DNA from: Pleurotus djamor | Taxonomy: Eukaryota > Basidiomycota > Agaricomycetes > Agaricales > Pleurotaceae | Assembly: GCA_029747585.1 (NCBI GenBank) | Contig: JAPEVF010000008.1 | Location: 124,001-188,000, forward strand | Direction of reading: 5' to 3' | DNA length: 64,000 bases | Part shown: piece after piece, positions 1 through 11,260 of the stretch | Layout: every line of letters begins with the position of its first letter | How positions within the stretch are numbered: position 1 is the stretch's first letter | The notes under the pieces: generated by a model | Told to the model about the DNA's origin: nothing | Seen by the model: the letters and a program-made list of their open reading frames with translations, nothing else | Databases searched by the model: none | Translations under genes and position numbers: made by a program

Positions 1-59
1 TGCCATAGAGTCATACCTGTAGGACCGATGTCCGATGACCCATGGATAGCCAACCCCAT
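1..59 (-). CDS. Possible first exon of a gene running off the left edge
   Basis: An ATG at 59 on the minus strand opens 14 codons that end at a plausible donor (GTATGA at 16-11), so the gene would continue beyond the window. The encoded start is MGLAIHGSSDIGPT. Nothing identifies a family. It would be divergent from the kinase gene beginning at 549. It could equally be chance. Confidence 0.2.
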   Translation of the reverse strand, partial: MGLAIHGSSDIGPTGMTLW

Positions 60-548
60 AACAAAATCTCCACGGTAACAGGATGGGTTGTCAGCTAAAG
101 TAACTGTACTCCCGGTTTGCCCATGTGTCTTCTTCGCGACGCCGACAAACCCACATGGCTGGTACTCCTCCGTCGTAAACGTGGGCTTTGGGGCTCAGAA
201 AGACCCACAGAGGGTCGTAACACTCAAGAGTAGTGATTATGTACACACGTACACGTTCAATGCTTCCGAATCCGAAATCAGGTATCAACTTACTTCCCAC
301 TTCTCGTGATCTGCCTGGAGGCGAATTTGGGCGGCGGTAAGCTACCTTGCTCCACTTTCGACCGATCGTGGTGAATTTCACCACCTGTCACCGCCCATTA
401 TACGCCGTTGGCCTGCTTCTAATCGAGAATGGTGTAGAAACTCGTCGAGCAATGTAAGTATAGGTTGTTACGTAAAACTTTTTAGCTGAAGCCTTCCCAC
501 TCGGTTGCAGCACAGGCGTACTCGACTGCACAACGACTTTAGATCGCG
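60..548. other. Intergenic region, no gene seen
   Basis: The open frames on both strands between 88 and 384 start only at non-ATG codons and lack recognisable protein. It is probably the divergent promoter of the P-loop kinase and of whatever lies left of the window. Confidence 0.5.
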
Positions 549-1496
549 ATGGCTGATACCGTCCCACACCAAAGCAATCCAGCGCCTATAAAGACCTTTG
601 TGGAAAGCAGTCCAATAGTGCTAATCTTGGTAGGATTGGTTGGGGCTGGAAAGGTATGTAGGAGTCTGAACAGTAATTGACAAGTCTTCTTGAACTCACT
701 CGCGTTACCTGATGGCGTCGTCGGTGTATCATAGTCAACTTTTGCTCAAGCTCTAGAAGAGCATTACCCCAATTTCCGTAGGTGTAATCAAGATGAATTG
801 GGAGATCGGCGTAGCGTGGAGTCCCTTGTCCGTGCTTGCCTGAGAGACNNCTTAAGCGTATGCGTTGATCGCACGAATTTCAACGAATCGTAAGCGATGA
901 CTTGTACGTTATGCATTCTTCACGGGCTGATCAAGAGCACTGCATCACCTTCCTTTGCGGATCTATAGTCAGCGTGCATACTGGATTAATATTGCTCGTG
1001 AATTTCCTGGGACGGTCGTATGGGTNCTANTTTTCGANACNCCATACGAGGTAAGTGCTNGGAGTCACCNANATGNCANANTNTNTAATCAATGATTCGG
1101 TATAGGAATGTGCTCGACGTCTCCAGCAACGTAGGNCATTACTCATAATCGTATTTTGGNNTTGTGCTTACTACNNCNTCGCACTAAANAGGGACNGGTC
1201 ACCCTACCATCTTGTCGCCCGAGCAGGGCATGTCCATTCTGTCTCGGTTTTCATCAGATTACAGGCCACCCTCTCCGTTTGAAGGATATGATCGCATCAT
1301 ATCATTATCACCATCTGAGCATCCATCGGATATGTACACATTTTCTGATGTGACTGACATTCTGTGCAAAGTTCAACGTTCACCACCCGTAACCATACCA
1401 GCCAGACAAGACTATGCCTTTCGCGGCCGCGGCTTCAGGCAATTTAATGGAAGAGGTCCCTTCCGTGGATACTTTCCAACACGACCGCGGCCATGA
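549..1496 (+). CDS. P-loop kinase of the polynucleotide-kinase/AAA_33 type
   Basis: Five exons join in frame: 549-653, 735-889, 969-1050, 1106-1130 and 1192-1496, giving about 223 residues. The first intron splits the Walker A motif GLVGAGKST between K and S. Later come DRTNFNESQRAYW and a VVWV..FDTPYE segment, the pattern of small P-loop kinases related to the kinase half of polynucleotide kinase 3'-phosphatase. The C-terminus has an Arg/Gly-rich tail with FRGRGFRQFNGRGPFRGY, an RGG-like stretch suggesting RNA or protein contacts. No phosphatase or zinc-finger domain is present, so this is a stand-alone kinase domain. The substrate is unknown; nucleic-acid 5' ends are an inference. Several Ns lie in exons 3-5, mostly at third codon positions. 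Confidence 0.75.
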
Positions 1497-1710
1497 GTCC
1501 TNCGAGTTATGTAACTGTAGATAACTCATGTGGGTGNCTAGTGTTCTGTAACAATAAAAGAAATCTAGAGCAGACTCGACAGACGGTATGTTACGAAAAC
1601 ACCGCGCGCCCTCGTTGATAACGTGTGTGTGGANAATAAATCGAGGGCGATGACATCTAGGCGATCAAAGTCAAAATCAATNCAAGCGGAACGAAGTAGG
1701 ATATCCTTCG

Positions 1711-2753
1711 CTATGACTNGGAGCNAGACGTAGAGTTTTGGGCCTCAAGCTTCTTGCCCAATATCTTNGCGCTGACCTATGAATATCAAAAGGTTAGGAT
1801 GATCGTANGTACTTGGATGAAAATACTNTTACGTTGNGAATATGCATCGAGGCACGCTCTACTCCGTGCTGTTTACTGAGTTGGTATTTTTCTAACGCTT
1901 CTTCGAGGTTACCGGCTANTATTGATCGAGGTCAGCCGTGGCCCAGAACGCCAACGGAGAGACACGCACTGGCTTCGAGGACGGCGGCCAGATTGAAAGC
2001 AATTTCAGGATCCTCGGGCGAAAGAGAAGAAGCAATCCTACGGAAGAAATTTCTGTGTCTGAGAAGAACAAAGGGCTCGGGACACTGAAAGCCTTTACCG
2101 AAGATGATGCAACGCGAGGTCAGGCCGGGGGACTGGCGACACGATGTAAGCACTGGCTAAGTCTGGAAGAACGATTTAGCAGCTTTAATTGAAGCAGTGC
2201 TATAAGCATGATCTCACTGGTGTGAGTGTCAGGGCTAGATGGTTGTAGAGCTATCGAGTCTTTCCATGCGGCGATGGCTTCGTCGAATTCCTCTGGATAT
2301 GATTAGAATAAGATTTACCGGTTGTTGAGATACTTCTTGGACCCACTTAGGTGGTAGTGCGTGACCCCCAAGTTAAANAGGGAACTGGCGTTGCGTTTAA
2401 TTTCGGTACTGCGCCTGTAAAGTTCCTTGGCCGCATGGACGTCGCCTTCCTCTAGTTTCAAGGTTCCTTGCTCAAGACAACGCAAAGCTTCCGCCTCGGC
2501 GGGATCCGAAGCTGTTGAATGGGGCGTTACAGAGGTAGCCCATCCTAGAAGGAATTTTTTGCAATCAGTTTATGCTTCAAGATACCGGGAAAAGGTTCTG
2601 AAAGGGATATGTGAACTTACTTTTTGAGGATTTAAAAGTATCCAAAACCTTGGACCTGGAAACCACTCGGGCTCCGCCGACAGAACGGTGATGAGCCCAT
2701 ATCGGATTTGGTCCAAGGAAGCTTCCACGAAACGGCCTCAGAAAGCGTAACAT
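1711..2753 (-). CDS. Predicted mitochondrial TPR-repeat protein
   Basis: Seven exons (2753-2621, 2544-2347, 2292-2218, 2162-2099, 2037-1970, 1915-1833, 1776-1711) join without a stop into about 228 residues. The N-terminus MLRFLRPFRGSFLGPNPIW is Arg-rich and amphipathic, typical of a matrix presequence. The rest is tetratricopeptide repeats: EALRCLEQGTLKLEEGDVHA, ASSLFNLGVTHYHLKEFDEA, DTHTNLASAYI, and DPEIAFNLAAVLEATGNLEE. TPR proteins are protein-binding scaffolds; the partner is unknown. The start codon is 152 bases from the divergent TIM23 start, so joint expression with the import machinery is likely. A few Ns lie in the last two exons. Confidence 0.75.
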
Positions 2754-2905
2754 GGCAGAACGAAAGAGTGACTTCGGTTGTCCTCACGTCATCCACGGGT
2801 CACGTGCGATCTACCGAAATTGGCCGCGAATCTGTTTTTCGTGTTTTCGCACCGGCGTTCAGAACTACCAACCCACCATCTCCGTCACTGCCAACAACGA
2901 CATCA
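2754..2905. promoter_or_regulatory. Shared divergent promoter, TPR gene / TIM23
   Basis: Only 152 bases separate two start codons pointing apart. The spacer holds a CACGTG E-box at 2801-2806 and an overlapping-type TCACGTCA element at about 2784-2791. These are binding cores of bHLH and bZIP factors in fungi. That they act here is inference from position. Confidence 0.45.
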
Positions 2906-3850
2906 ATGTCTTCGTCCCAGTCAGCCTCTTCGTCGCAGGATCCCTCATCCCTCCTCAAAAATGCAGCTTTCTCCCGTCCGGAGGGCTCTGCTGCGCCCCA
3001 GGACGCCATAACGGCCTCTGACCTCCTCATGGCTTCCTATGACCCAGCAAAATTGCATCCTCTCGCTCAGCTCGGGGACAAACTCGACTATCTTCTTCTT
3101 GAAGACGACAAGACAAGCGACCTTCCTGGCGCTGGTACCGCAATACCATCCCGAGGTTGGAGTGATGATCTTTGCTACGGCACGGGTACAATGTATCTCA
3201 GCGGTACGTGCCCAAATCTCTTTCACATTGCCTTTTTGGAAAAANGTTTTACGTTCATTATTCCGTCTTATTTCTTCTCTCCCTGGCCTCCTCTCTCACC
3301 TTATCTCAATCTCTACGCGTTGACTCCCAACTTTCCAGACCTTATTGTTCTTTTTTTGTCACATGCTCATTTATTTTCTTTCCAGGTTTGGCTCTTGGTG
3401 GTTTATGGGGAGTCCGAGAGGGGGCTGCGAGGCCTCTAGCTGTGACAAATACGCGGCTGCGAATCAATAGTGTTCTCAACTCCGTCACCAGAAGAGGAAC
3501 TTTCATCGGCAACTCTGCTGGTGTCCTCGGTCCGTCTCCCCTCACTCTTCTTATTATTAGTCTTTAACAACAACANCAACCTCTTCAGCACTTGTGTACA
3601 ATGGAGTCAATTCTTCCATCGACGCTGTACGAGGAAAACATGATACGCTCGGTAGTATGGGAGCGGGTGCTGTCACCGGTGCCCTATACAAGTCAACAGG
3701 TGAGAATAATTCCCGTATATGGTGCAGTATGTAACCCTGATCTTCTTTGGCGTTTGCCTTTCTTCAGCCGGAGTACGACCTGCAATTGCGGCTGCTGCCT
3801 TGGTGTCAGGCATGGCCGGAGTATGGAGTTATGTGAAGAAGAGCGTTTGA
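2906..3850 (+). CDS. TIM23: Mitochondrial inner membrane translocase subunit Tim23
   Basis: Four exons, 2906-3203, 3386-3529, 3589-3699 and 3768-3850, give about 211 residues. The N-terminal intermembrane-space part is Ser-rich and acidic. The C-terminal half is the Tim17/22/23 membrane domain: YLSGLALGGLWGVREG, then NTRLRINSVLNSVTRRGTF, then GNSAGVLALVYNGVNSSID, then GAVTGALYKST, ending AAALVSGMAGVWSYVKKSV. The repeated small-residue GxxxG pattern is that of the presequence-translocase channel. Tim23 imports matrix proteins together with Tim17 and Tim50. Length matches the family. The start was chosen as the first ATG before the acidic region and gives the full-length protein. Confidence 0.95.
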
Positions 3851-4178
3851 TTTTGACTTTNGCTTCTTTCTTGTAGTTTATGGTCTTCGTAATCCCCTCT
3901 TCTGGTTCTAGGCATATTCTGTGAGCCATCGGTATAGAACACGCAGGAAGGCCTGACGTTCCATCGTAATCTGAACCTCTCATTTGGCGACCTATATCAG
4001 GGAACCCCGATCGGTTGAAAACCTTGCTTCCCAATCTATTACCGCGCCGCTTTCGCTCGAATGGAATTGGATATCGCCCCTTGGTGTAAAATTGCATAAA
4101 TGAGGCAAGCATTTTTGGTCCCACTTTATTGAATCATCCCCCGCTGCTCTCCGCCAGGAAGGGTTTGCTCGTCTCTTG
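3851..4178. other. Intergenic region, no gene seen
   Basis: This is the TIM23 3' flank and velvet-gene 5' flank. No coding segment or repeat is supported. Confidence 0.5.
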
Positions 4179-5596
4179 ATGACTGTTGCCATCCTCTCCC
4201 CGTCTGTCTCTCGACCGCTATCCGATGGACCCTTGGAATCGACAGGTACCTCACATCTGGTGCCGTTGCACTCGTCTGCCCTAACGTCGAGATGGCCGGC
4301 TAGCAGTTGTCGGGGCAACGCTGCTCGTCCGGTATGAATTTCGTCCTCCGCGGCTCACATGATGGCATACCTGACTGTTTCTGTCTGCGCGCATACCCTG
4401 GTATAGTTGACTATCCGCTCTGATCATCTCGGGCACGCGTCCCTCCTTCTCTTCTTCCAGTATCCAAGATCTGTCTTATCAACAGCGATCCATTGGGGTC
4501 TACTTAGCCAGCCACCTACGCTCTGGCCTACAAAAGCTACGGTGCAGCACCGGCATGAGTCCCTTAACCATATCTACTCTCCAACTTCCACAATTTCAAG
4601 CAGCGGGCAGTCATCTCCACTGACATCAGACTCCTCGTCATATTTTTCACCGCCCAGTTCCACGTCCAGTAGAAGTACGCCGTCAAGCCAGAACTCATAC
4701 ACTTCGGCCTCCCCACAGCCTCCTCAATTCTTGAGAAGGCAACAGCCACGAATTCAGGTCTCTTCACTACTCGCACCCTCAAACACAAGGTTAGTGTTCA
4801 ATTATAGGCAATATCGGTCGTTCACACCGCGATAGATCCTATCATCTCGAGGTTGTTCAACATCCTCGTTGCACTGCTGAATTTGGTTCAGCAAGCTTAT
4901 CCCGCCTTCCATTGACGCCCCCGGTGATTGTTCGATTAATCGTCCGAGACCCTTCTGGGAACTCCTTTACGCCGTAGGTCCATTCCGTTCGGTTGCATCA
5001 TTGTACCGACCACTCATCCAACGTCGTTGCTATGGTACTTTTCTATTTTCCGTGTTCTAGTGAGGCTGAGCTACCTTTCCTCATTGCCCATCTGTCATTA
5101 TTAAGCGCCGACGGGTCGACATCATTGGACGTGGGCTCAGCCCCAGGTGGGGATCAGTCTCCACCGATCTTGTACGGTAACCTGGTGTCGTCGGTGCACC
5201 AATTAGAAGACCTTCAGGGAAATATGGGCCTATTTTTCTTGTTTCCGGATGTTAGCATTCGCTTCCGTGGTCGGTTCCGTCTTCGGGTCAATTTGATGAG
5301 ACTGTACGCGTGAGTCTTTGGGTTGCTGGCTGAATGGTGCTAACGTTGCGATGCAGTATGGATCCGTTGGGACGCATGAGTATGACGCCCCAGAGTGTTG
5401 TCCTTGCAGATACCATTACGGAACCATTCGATGTTGTCGCTGTCCATGAATATCGTGCCGCTCGTATGTTCTTGATCGTTCCTTGCGCTTTATTCCCCTC
5501 TGACAAAAGCTTTGTTTAGCGTTATCGCGTCTGACTCAATGCTTCCTTCGTCAAGGTGCTCGAATGTTTACACATATGTCCAGCCCCCATTCTTAG
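4179..5596 (+). CDS. Velvet-domain regulator
   Basis: A six-exon model closes in phase: 4179-4331, 4407-4789, 4836-4973, 5061-5309, 5357-5463, 5520-5596; about 368 residues. The first ~178 residues are Ser/Pro-rich and unstructured. The velvet domain follows: SYHLEVVQHPRCTAEFGSAS, LPLTPPVIVRLIVRD, ILYGNLVSSVHQL, MGLFFLFPDVSIRFRGRFRL, VVLADTITEPFDVVAVHEYR, then LTQCFLRQGARMF near the C-terminus. Velvet proteins (VeA, VelB, VosA, VelC) have an NF-kB-like fold, dimerise, bind DNA and link development to secondary metabolism in fungi. A long disordered N-terminus with a C-terminal velvet domain fits VosA/VelC-like or VelB-like members; I cannot choose between them. The first two exons are the weakest part of the model. 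Confidence 0.85.
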
Positions 5597-6130
5597 ATCT
5601 CTCTATTCTTGTTCGTTTTTGTTCTTCTTGCGCACATTGGTTTGTCTTCGTTCATTTGTGGCTTGTCCGCCCAAACTGTGTTTATAGGTATACCTCTCTA
5701 TTGCCATTTCCTTATATCCTTATTATTGGGATACCTTTTGTATTGTATTCTCTTCCCGGCCCCAAAATTGTTGCGTAGTTGTATCTTATTACGACGCACG
5801 TCTTATAACCACCTTGTATGTATATAATTGAGTTGTCTGATGGATGTTGCTTTGCTCTTACCCTGCTGCTTTAGTCTAGCCCACCTAAATTGGATGACAT
5901 CTCTTAGCTTGTGTGTATTTTTCTGACCATGTGCATCCACGACGTACGTAGCCTTGATAACAACTCCCCAGTGCACGACGCAGAGGCATGCGAGCTGGGC
6001 ACACGCAGCGTGACCCAGTGCCGCTGACTAAGCGCAGCTGCGGTCCACCAAGACCAAGCAAGTGGGAAGGATCTCTCCGGTTTCTCTTCCAGCTACCACC
6101 ACCTTTCTCGCATTTTCGTTTTCTCGCCCA
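5597..6130. other. Intergenic region, no gene seen
   Basis: It is 534 bases of velvet 3' flank and CYSTM promoter, T-rich with long pyrimidine runs. Two overlapping hydrophobic open frames at 5512-5827 lack a usable ATG context and splice partners and are judged non-coding. Confidence 0.5.
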
Positions 6131-6589
6131 ATGTCTGCCCAGGATTATTACAACCAAGGTGCCCCCCAGCAAGGATATTACCCTCCTCAAGGTATGCTGC
6201 TTCTACAGTGCTTTTGGCAGGTCGCTTACCTTTTCCCGATGCAGGCGCTCCGCCCCAGGGGGGGTTACTATCCTCAGCAGCCTCAGCAGGCTTATCAAGG
6301 TGGCTACGGTGGACCTCCCCAAGGATACCCTGCCCAACCTCCCCCACAGACAGTCATCATGTACGCCTTGCACCCTTCTTGCGCAACGTTGCACATTTTT
6401 ACTCATGATTTTGATGTGTAGTCAACAACAACCTGAAAAAGGTGGCGGCGCATCCACTGGATGTATGGCGTGTCTCGCCGGTTGCTTGTGCTGCTGTTGT
6501 GCGGAGGGTGTGTATTCATCGTCTTTTCCACTCGAGGCGGGAAACTCATTTGTCCGACCCACTCAGAAATTTGCGACTGTATCTTCTAA
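6131..6589 (+). CDS. CYSTM-family cysteine-rich tail-anchored peptide (frame disrupted)
   Basis: Four exons are visible: 6131-6191, 6245-6360, 6422-6507, 6567-6589. The protein starts MSAQDYYNQGAPQQGYYPPQ, continues with a Gln/Gly/Tyr/Pro-rich stretch, and ends in CMACLAGCLCCCCAEEICDC, the CYSTM module. CYSTM proteins are short tail-anchored membrane peptides linked to stress tolerance in eukaryotes. With the splice sites given, the reading frame is one base out inside exon 2, at a run of seven G (6258-6264). A run of six G would make the frame continuous. See the finding on homopolymers. The last intron falls between the two Glu of AEEICDC. Confidence 0.8.
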
Positions 6590-7064
6590 CACCGAATGAG
6601 CCCTCGCCTTGATGTCTCGCCTTGATGCCGTGTCGGATTTATGATTGCCTCGTGTTGGACTGGAATTTTTACTACGTGCCTCCCTATTCCCTTCGAGTCC
6701 CGTTCCCCTGTATCGTTTCTCACGAATGTCCCTAACGAACCATGGAACCCCGTTCGATTTATGAAAGCGTTGAGTGAATCTTGCCTTGAAATGGATGCCC
6801 TGCTTGGCTCCTGCCAGCAGCATTCCTGAAGAAGAGTCGTACGATGGCCTTGGTGCTTGACTGAGGCTTGTGGCCAAGTGAAGGCCAAGGGAATTTCCTT
6901 ATTTGTTGCGATGATGTTCATAAAAGGCAAGTGCACGTGTCAGGAAATGCGGCCAGCCTGATTGGCCAAGGGGAAGGCCGGTTCATCCCGCCCAAATAAT
7001 TGTAACATCTCCGTGACACCGTCACCTCACCCTCCTTCCGTCTCAAAATACTGTAACTCCCAAA
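6590..7064. other. Intergenic region, no gene seen
   Basis: It is 475 bases between the CYSTM gene and CYT1. Minus-strand open frames here (6563-6936) show no family signature and overlap the CYSTM last exon; I treat the region as CYST 3' flank and CYT1 promoter. Confidence 0.45.
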
Positions 7065-8403
7065 ATGCTCTCGAGGCTGTCGGCGGGAGCCCTCAAGCCA
7101 GCAGGCTTATTGCGCTCACTAAACGTCTCCAACATTTCAGCCGCGTCGAGGACGACTTCGGTGAGCAGCCTTTTTTCTCGGAGCCTTCGGAATCAACTGA
7201 GTCTGTACCACTTTCGCCCGCAAGGCTCGCTTTGCTTCATCGTCGGCCTCGTCCAGCACCGCCAACGTCAGTTTTTTGGACCAAAATCACCCTATTTGCG
7301 TACTGACCAGGTTCCTGTAGTCTGCATTTGCGTCACGGACGTCTCTTGCAACGGCGTCTCTATTCGCGGCTGGTTCCATTGCCTGGTACACTCATCTATA
7401 CGGATCCCTGCCTTTTGTTGGCGAAGTGCACGCAAGCCATCTCAGCGAGGAGGGTCTTCATCCTGCTTCTTACCCTTGGCCGCAGAGCGGGTTGTTTGAT
7501 ACCTTCGACCATGCAAGGTATGCCCGGTTTAACACCTCCTTTATTTCCCGACACGCGACGCTCACATCGGATCAGCATTCGTCGGGGGTACCAGGTTTAC
7601 CGTGAAGTGTGCGCTGCCTGCCACTCTCTAGACCGCATTGCATGGCGCAACTTGGTTGGTGTATCGCACACCGCAGATGAGGCCCGTGCTATGGCGGAAG
7701 AGGTGGAATATGAGGATGGTCCCAACGACCAAGGAGAGATGTTCCAAAGGCCCGGAAAGCTTGCTGACTATATGCCCCGCCCTTACCCCAACGATGAGGC
7801 CGCCCGTGCTGGGAACGCCGGTGCTCTCCCTCCCGACCTTAGCTTGATCATCAAGGCGCGTCATGGTGCTGCTGTAAGTATAATTGCATTTCATCTTCTG
7901 TCTTATTCATATATGCTATCTACAGGACTACGTTTTCTCGCTTCTCACCGGATACATCGATCCTCCCGCTGGTGTCGAAATCCGAGATGGCATGAACTAC
8001 AACCCTTACTTCCCCGGCGGTGCCATCTCCATGGCTCGTGTTCTGTTCGACGGTCTTGTTGAATACGAAGACGGTAGGCCACTTTCACCTTCAATGTCCT
8101 TCCATGCCCGAACTAACCTTTTCTGCTTAGGCACCCCCGCTACGACTTCGCAAATGGCTAAGGATGTTGTCACCTTCTTGCACTGGGCTGCCGAACCTGA
8201 GCACGATGAGCGCAAGAAAATCGGTATCAAGGCCATCATCCTGTTCTCCTCTCTCTGGGCAATCAGCGTGTACGTCAAGCGCTTCAAGTGGGCACCCATC
8301 AAGAACAGGAAAATTTGTGAGTACTCTCCTAAGCAAATAAATATCTATCCCTAATAACATATGATGCCCAGTTTACAACCCGCCAGTAAATAAGGGACAT
8401 TAG
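7065..8403 (+). CDS. CYT1: Cytochrome c1, heme protein of complex III
   Basis: Six exons: 7065-7160, 7321-7517, 7576-7873, 7926-8073, 8131-8316, 8372-8403; about 318 residues, the normal size. A bipartite presequence ([20 protein letters not shown] plus a hydrophobic sorting stretch) precedes the mature domain. Heme is bound by CAACH in [35 protein letters not shown] and ALPPDLSLI are conserved c1 segments, and [13 protein letters not shown] contains the axial Met. The C-terminal membrane anchor is [20 protein letters not shown] followed by basic residues and NPPVNKGH. The protein passes electrons from the Rieske centre to cytochrome c in the inner membrane facing the intermembrane space. Both ends are complete. 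Confidence 0.96.
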
Positions 8404-8583
8404 AGTCGTCATCTTCGTACTAGTAGATTGGTATATCATGTGTCCATCGAAATCGCCGATGATAATGCAGTTCCTTTCTCAATGATTGAATTGAAGTATG
8501 TATGTAGATGAGCTTGAGCGCGTGAGAATGACCTTCTTGAGTAGGCACGGGACCGTTCAGCGGACCCTTTGTTGAGTTGAGTA

Positions 8584-10294
8584 ATGTCTTTTCGCGATTC
8601 GACTGTAGCCATCATCGAAACCAGCCGGACAGTCGTCCGTACTGGGCTGGGGCTCCATGATCTGCTCAAGACACCCTACGCAGTATGTCCATCGGCCTCT
8701 CGTTGCAATTAACTCACCCATTCCCAGGAATTTCAAGCACGCGTAGGCTTGCGCAGGAACGCGGTTGAATCTAATGGTGCTTCGCCTCCAGTAAACGGGA
8801 ACAAGCAACCTTCAACATCGAAATCCGTCCTTCCGTATCACTCCAGTTCAACCGCTCAAGTGCATGATTATCTGGTTGGCAGTCAGCTTGACGATGCACT
8901 TGCAGCAGGTCAAGATGTTGTGGTATCCTGGCCGTTTGCTGATGGAGATGTGAGAGATTGGACACAGGCCGAAGCCCTCTGGTGCGACCAATTCACCACT
9001 CATACTTGAATGATGACGCTCATTTGGTGGATTTGTGGGTTTGTTTCAGGAAACACGCATTGTTCAATCGACTCGGCCTTCGTCGAGCCCAAAACGAATC
9101 CCCCGTCTTGCTATCCATGTTCGCTGGTCTGTCCAGATCGACGTACGAGCGGGTTTGTCAACTATTCTTCGAAAGGCTCAATGTCGCAGGATTTTGCCTC
9201 CTGGAACGACCGATGGCTCAGATGTATGCTGCGAATGCTCTCAGCGGTGTCATCGTGGACATTGGGTATGAAAAGACCGATGTGACGCCAATACTGGACG
9301 GTTTTATCATCCATGCTGCTCGTTCATGCACAACTCTCGGACTGCGAGATTGTCAAGCCTATCTCGCCAAACTACTTCGCACCAACCAATCCGTGTTGAA
9401 CGCGTTCTCTCCTCCAACGGCTCCACTCGAACCCGCTGCTTTGAACACGCTCCTCATCGAACTTGTGCAGTTCATAACAGAAGAGGGACACGTCAAAGTT
9501 CCGTCAGATGGGGAGGCGGTTGTCGTTGAAGACGAAGGGATCACTGACATTGCTGCTATCGTCGTCGCAGGAAAGGAAAAGGCTGTCATAGAGAGTGGAA
9601 TGAAGAAAAAGGCCACGGCTAAGGCGTCTGCAGCTGAACAAGCGAGAGCTCGAGAAATTGAGGCTCTTGACCTGATTACTGTGACTTTCCGCGAGAAGGA
9701 GATTACACTTGGGAAAGAACGACATCGGTTCTGTGAACCCCTCTTTGACCCTACATTGTCGCAAAATCTGGACATTGCGCGTCATCCTGGGTCGGATAGT
9801 CCTCTGTCACTCCAGGAGGCTGTGGGACAAGCTGTCGCGATGGCGGACGTTGATCAACGGCAGTATATCTGGCAAGGACTCTTCGTTACTGGGGATATCA
9901 CTCGTCACGTTAGAGGTACGATACATTCTTCACTGTCGTTACCTTGTACTTGCTGATCGTACCCTCAGGGATCGGTGTTGCTCTGCAATCGCGGTTGGCA
10001 CCCTACGTCGTAAGCAACACAGACATCCAGACCGACGTTCAAGCAAGGTCTATTCGCTTGCTCAATGTCCCGGAGTACTATCCTGAGTACCGTGATACGG
10101 GCAACGGCTACGCCTCATTCTTGGGTTCAAGCATCGTTGCAAAGGTGAGCTTGCTCGGTCGCGGTTCTTCTGTCTTCTCATGTGTTGTGCAGTTATGCTT
10201 CAATGACTCCAGTAGCAAGAACTACGTCTCAAAAGCCGAGTATGTTAGTAAGGGACCACACGCCGTGATAGAAATGGCTCCTTCGTTGATTTAG
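8584..10294 (+). CDS. Actin-related protein, Arp9-like
   Basis: Five exons (8584-8682, 8728-8981, 9050-9915, 9969-10144, 10193-10294) give about 498 residues. The N-terminal STVAIIETSRTVVRTGLG stands where actins have the first phosphate loop. ALSGVIVDIGYEKTDVTPIL is the second, DIG-type loop. YIWQGLFVTGDITRHVRGIG is the adenosine motif, and it lacks the usual GG. The C-terminus ends ..KGPHAVIEMAPSLI. A charged Lys/Ala/Glu insert (about residues 300-330) interrupts the fold. Divergent loops and the insert match Arp9-type subunits of SWI/SNF and RSC remodelers, which do not need ATPase activity. Arp4 or Arp8 is less likely because of the length. It converges with the eL30 gene; 199 bases separate the stops. 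Confidence 0.7.
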
Positions 10295-10493
10295 TTAGGG
10301 AAANTTTTCTGACTTGGTTTTGACTGATGGTGTGATCGTTGAGCAAGTGGATGATGTGCAAGGTCGAAAACATATACAATGTGATGCTCATAGGAAAACA
10401 TATAATTCATATTGGCCGAACTCAATAATTTTGTACGTAGAACCGTCCCACCACTTGAAACAATCGCCATCCCTACATGATGCTTCAGACTCT

Positions 10494-10989
10494 TTACGAG
10501 GCAGCACCCTCAGCATAGGTGAGGAGATCAGAGTCACCAGGATCGGTGATGGTCATGACGCTAACAAAAAGGCGTTCAGTCGACGTCCAACCGTTACAAA
10601 CAGAAGAGAAAAAACTCACCCAACACGGAAGAGCTTTCCGGCAGCGGTACCAAGAGCAACGTTGGTGCCCGAAAAGTGATGCACCGTAGTTTTTGAAAGC
10701 ATGGCGTAGTACTCGATCTCGGATTTACGCAGGGGAGGGCAGTTGGCGGCGATCAAGATGAGTTTAGCTACACAGCACACGTATGTTAGTTTAAAAGGGA
10801 CCTTCTCAGCCTCACGCTCCAGTCCCCTAGGAGAGACCGCAGGGAAATTTACGAACCTTTGCCATTGCGCATTTGCTTGAGGGCGGACTTGTAGCCGAGG
10901 CTGTATTTGCCAGACTTGACGACGAGGGCAAGACGAGCGGTGATGGACTCGCTGGACTTGGCTGCCTTGGACTTCTTGGTGGGGGCCAT
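10494..10989 (-). CDS. RPL30: 60S ribosomal protein eL30
   Basis: Three exons (10989-10857, 10767-10620, 10560-10494) encode about 115 residues. The start [20 protein letters not shown] is followed by [60 protein letters not shown] and the end [18 protein letters not shown]. This is the L7Ae/L30e fold with the conserved [13 protein letters not shown] loop. Yeast eL30 binds its own transcript and represses splicing; whether the long second intron here has such a structure was not tested. An in-frame upstream extension (to 11094) exists but lacks the family start and is taken as 5' leader. Confidence 0.95.
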
Positions 10990-11260
10990 TGGTGATGATG
11001 TTGATTGGGGGCGAGTTGCTGGCCGGTGTCGGTGGTGTCGGTTGTCGATAAGAGGGCGCCTTTGAACCAGCATAAAGTTCTGTGTACTTTCCAAAATTAA
11101 GGTTCAAGCTCCGCCGGGAGTTGCCGCCAGAGGCTACGGAGGTACCCTGTGCTCCTTCCAAGTTCAGCCTGTATTGATTCTAATTGACGATGGTGACACA
11201 AAAGATACTACTTAATAATATTACACTATAAAATATCAGAATAGATTCTTTCCTTCGGAG

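Noticed and set aside
88..384. Overlapping open frames on both strands near the left end
   Set aside because: They start at non-ATG codons, show no protein character, and mirror one another.
2708..3439. Long plus-strand frame extending upstream of TIM23
   Set aside because: The start is not ATG; the true start is the ATG at 2906, and the frame runs through an intron at its 3' end.
5512..5827. Two hydrophobic open frames after the velvet gene
   Set aside because: T-rich sequence gives Phe/Leu runs by composition. No splice or start context supports them.
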